NCBI GenBank assembly: GCA_016801845.1
Contig: CM028906.1
Location: forward strand, 6,235,001 to 6,299,000
Source: Polydactylus sextarius
Lineage: Eukaryota > Chordata > Actinopteri > Polynemidae
Length of the DNA stretch: 64,000 nucleotides
Reading direction: 5' to 3'
Position numbers and translations under genes: made by a program. Below, one piece after another: positions 61,901 to 64,000 of this stretch. Within the stretch, counting starts at the first letter, position 1. The number at the start of each line of letters is the position of its first letter. The notes beneath the pieces were generated by a model. It saw nothing but the letters and a program-made list of their open reading frames with translations, was not told where the DNA came from and did no database searches.

Positions 61901-64000
61901 TCACTAAGACTTCCTGTATCAACAGTGCGAGACACCAGCTGATTATATATATATATATATATATATATAAAAACATTGATTGCAGTGCAGTTACTTACTC
62001 TCGATGCCTGATGTGACACGTGTTTGTATTTTTATTTTATTGTTAAGGTGTTTTATTTTTATGTGAATGAAAAATAACATTGGCAAATACACTGGTCAGT
62101 AGGTGACAAAGCACCAAACTGGTTAATGTTGCCCATTGCAAAATGTATTTATTTGGTTTATTTTTTTGGTCGCACTACCTACATTTTTATCACATATGTG
62201 TCTTGTAGATTAAAAGCCTTTTGAGCCTTGTCTCTGTATTAATCTACCAGAGAATTGCACTGTTACACTGTAGTGATGCTGATCTAATATTTCAAACATT
62301 CAAAGCCACATTTCACTCCCAGACACGAATGTACTCTGGTATATTAATCTTGACTCACTTGTGCGCTCTGCTCTACAGAGGTCTGTAATATGGCTGGTTG
62401 AGAGGCTGTAGAGATGGGGATGGTTGTGTCAGTGGTTTTTCCCTGTAAATCAATAGAAAAAAGAAGAAAAGAAGTAAATAATCTCTCAAGGGTTTACATC
62501 ACATTACTGAGAGGGTCTGGGACCAGAGATGTATGTTTAAATTACATTGGAGCAAAGGAAAAGAACCATAGCCAAATTCCTTGTATGTGTTCACATACTT
62601 GGCCAATAAAGCTGATTCTGATCCTGATCCACAGGCCACAGCTTTTGTTGGTAAATGGTAACATTTCTCATTGGACACCACAGAGACACAAAATATGATC
62701 ACAGACTGTTGCAAAACAACAAGGAAATGACCTCAGAGACACAGGACTAAACAGAAAACGACAGAAAACTGTGGCACAACAACCAAGAAATAGACACAAA
62801 TTACCAATAAAGATTTATACACACCAATATTATCACCCCTACCAAATTTGGTATATTCCCTGGGTCTGCTTGTTGTTGGCTGTTTGTTTATATCAGCAAG
62901 ATCATTAAAAAAAAAAAAACGTTCTAAGATTATTATTCTAGATTAAATATCTCTTCCACCAATTTGGTGGAGAAAAGAATCAACAAATTTAGTGAAGATC
63001 TGGTTGAAGAGACAGATCCAGTTTTTTTTAAATCACTTTCCAAATGGGTGATTTATCAGTAAAAGCTACAAAGCTGGTGCGTGGCGACGAGTACCGTCTC
63101 ATATCTGTCTATGATCACAGTAGCTGTTACATTTAAAAACAGAAGAGCTAACCATTGCATTTGCAGAGAATGGGTTGTACTCTGCGACGGTTTCAGACAC
63201 TCCGCTGGTGGCTTGTGTGACTGAGGCATCCTGTAAAAAAAAAAAAAAAAAGAAGAGAGAAAGGAATCAAACACAGCATGGATATATATTGTTTTGGTGT
63301 TGTGTGTGGAGAGGAGAGTCCCAACCTGACCAGGAAGAGGAGCAGAGGAGTGCTGAGTTGCCACACTCACACCACATTAACTATTAATAGACTTGTAGTT
63401 CTGGATCATATTTGTACTCGAGTAAAACACATTTTCCTTATGTTTGAGTAAGCAATGAGTATTATATATGTGTGGACATAATGTAACAAAGACACATGAT
63501 CTCTTGTTGAAAGAGCTGCCTCGAGCTATTTGATGTATAAAAAAAAAAAACATGAAATGTGTAATCACACTAAATAAAACAGAATGAAGCTCGTGCAAGT
63601 CTCTAAAGTGCGTCATTTAACCCCATATTACAGCTTTAGTATTGTGTTTCCAACCTCAAACACTTGGTTTTAAACCTATGGCGCATTGAGCAGCAGCGGG
63701 CACCTGTCGCGGGTTTGCTTACCTGCGCAGGTGAGTTAACAGCTCCCAAACCGCGTCAATACTCGGTTTTATAGATATTTTCTTGAACACAGCACATATC
63801 TGTACTACAACGTGTCACACTTCATAATGGAGACGATTCTTAAGACAGGAACAGCTGAGGCCAAACCCAGCAACCAACCAAACAGGTTTTTGTTGCAGCA
63901 TATACCAGTTCACTTATCACGATACTCGCTTCACACAGACAAAACGAATTAAAATGAATAAATTCTCACCTGGAAGGGGTTTACATCCACCGGGTCGGCG
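58805..64000 (-). CDS. scamp2: SCAMP2, secretory carrier-associated membrane protein 2 (5' end cut by window edge)
   Basis: SCAMPs are four-span membrane proteins of trans-Golgi, endosomal and secretory carriers, acting in exocytosis and recycling. Exons in gene order on the minus strand: 63970-64000 (partial), 63153-63230, 62359-62442, 61729-61855, 61508-61636, 60689-60848, 60320-60421, 59642-59759, 58805-58960. They join in frame into 327 codons. Visible features are two NPF motifs (VNPFQ, YNPFSA), which bind EH-domain proteins; a coiled coil (KQQEELERKAAELDRKEQEL); the conserved NNWPPLP...PVKPCFYQ segment; TM1-TM4; and the CWYRPVYKAFR E-peptide between TM2 and TM3. ADPVDVNPFQ, YRRICK and SGWIAS favour SCAMP2 over SCAMP1 or SCAMP3. 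About nine N-terminal residues lie beyond 64000. Fish carry a second SCAMP2-like paralogue, which cannot be excluded. Confidence 0.95.
59642..59759 (-). CDS. scamp2: SCAMP2 TM4 exon
   Basis: Encodes SGWIASITMIGTNLAVAVVM and MVVAGFFTVNAVLAIILLKM, the last membrane span. MMVVAGFFT is identical to mammalian SCAMP2. Donor GTATGA, phase 0. Confidence 0.96.
60320..60421 (-). CDS. scamp2: SCAMP2 TM3 exon
   Basis: Encodes SDSSFSFFFFFFVFFFQAAV then YIIQSVGIPKWGN. The span is unusually rich in Phe, visible as a GAA/AAG-rich run on the plus strand (60373-60410). Acceptor CTCTAG, donor GTCAGT. Confidence 0.95.
60689..60848 (-). CDS. scamp2: SCAMP2 exon with TM1, TM2 and E-peptide
   Basis: Fifty-two full codons: HSATLFLNVLACLAYF (TM1), a short luminal loop, VDFGLSILWFILFTPVSFIC (TM2) and CWYRPVYKAF, the cytoplasmic E-peptide shown in mammalian SCAMPs to inhibit exocytosis. 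Confidence 0.97.
61508..61636 (-). CDS. scamp2: SCAMP2 exon before TM1
   Basis: Encodes TKENNWPPLPGFFPVKPCFY through EEIPEEYRRICKRMYYLWM, the strongly conserved amphipathic segment preceding the first membrane span. The donor GTATGT was chosen because it restores MFHSATLFLN with the next exon. Confidence 0.95.
61729..61855 (-). CDS. scamp2: SCAMP2 coiled-coil exon
   Basis: Forty-two codons plus one base, starting ATAAAAQANLIKQQEELERK and continuing through the heptad-rich helix to a Gly/Pro-rich end (STGGGPPG). Donor GTAAGT. Confidence 0.95.
61944..61969. repeat. (TA)n microsatellite in SCAMP2 intron
   Basis: Thirteen TA units, about 90 bases upstream (gene sense) of the coiled-coil exon acceptor. 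Confidence 0.95.
62359..62442 (-). CDS. scamp2: SCAMP2 cytoplasmic linker exon
   Basis: Twenty-eight codons, including TIPISTASQPAILQTSVEQS, similar to the QPAVLQPSVE segment of SCAMP2. Phase 0 at both ends; donor GTGAGT. Confidence 0.93.
62555..62635 (+). repeat. 3' end of a fish LINE-type element in a SCAMP2 intron
   Basis: AAATTCCTTGTATGTGTTCA, CATACTTGGCCAATAAAGCT and GATTCTGATCCTGATCC. The CTTGGCCAATAAAGCTGATTCTG terminus with hexamer tail is typical of a fish LINE 3' end, here antisense to SCAMP2. Confidence 0.7.
63153..63230 (-). CDS. scamp2: SCAMP2 exon with second NPF motif
   Basis: Twenty-six codons, DASVTQATSGVSETVAEYNP then FSANAM. Both ends are phase 0. The acceptor is immediately preceded by an uninterrupted run of about 17 T (minus strand). 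Confidence 0.92.
63970..64000 (-). CDS. scamp2: SCAMP2 N-terminal exon (partial)
   Basis: Ten codons, ADPVDVNPFQ, then a GTGAGA donor. It contains the first NPF motif. The exon continues beyond the window, so the ATG and promoter are not visible. Confidence 0.9.

Noticed and set aside
62555..62635. AATAAA near a SCAMP2 intron as a polyadenylation site
   Set aside because: It is on the opposite strand and part of a LINE 3' end.
1..64000. CRISPR arrays, bacterial operons or phage-type systems
   Set aside because: The window is intron-containing vertebrate DNA; no regularly spaced repeat array with unique spacers was seen.

Overview
The window is animal genomic DNA, most likely from a spiny-rayed teleost fish. 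It is AT-rich and intron-rich, full of microsatellites, and carries decayed copies of dispersed repeats that I recognise from fish genomes: Tc1-like and hAT elements, the CCTTGGGCAAGATACTGAA SINE-like family, and the 'GCAAACTCCA / CAGCAAGAAGGT' tRNA-SINE-like family. The species cannot be named from sequence alone.

Only two protein-coding genes can be supported, both on the minus strand at the right-hand end. BBS4 (44706-56520) is complete: 16 coding exons join in frame into 532 codons of tetratricopeptide (TPR) protein, a subunit of the BBSome that moves membrane cargo in cilia. Upstream of it, and also on the minus strand, lies SCAMP2 (58805-64000 and beyond). It is a four-span membrane protein of post-Golgi and endosomal recycling carriers. 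Nine coding exons (327 codons) are present and its first few codons lie past the right edge. The SCAMP2 stop and the BBS4 start are 2.3 kb apart in tandem. All exon boundaries were derived by eye from reading-frame continuity, GT/AG sites and family similarity.

Positions 1-44.2 kb hold no exon that I can support on either strand. This block is intergenic DNA (or a very long intron of a gene whose exons lie outside) made of repeats and unassigned sequence. The best-delimited mobile elements are a 717-bp hAT-type element at 6100-6816 with an 8-bp target duplication, a ~0.5-kb inverted-repeat element at 11083-11580, and a 785-bp hAT-type element inside BBS4 intron 11. Transposase remnants of Tc1-like elements lie at 8665-8892 (minus) and 28975-29262 (plus).

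The most informative regulatory signal is an X-box-like site (RFX target) 26-39 bases upstream of the BBS4 ATG, as expected for a ciliary gene. I found no convincing novel multi-gene system. The other findings concern element architecture, repeat-adjacent splice sites and a few unexplained composition islands.
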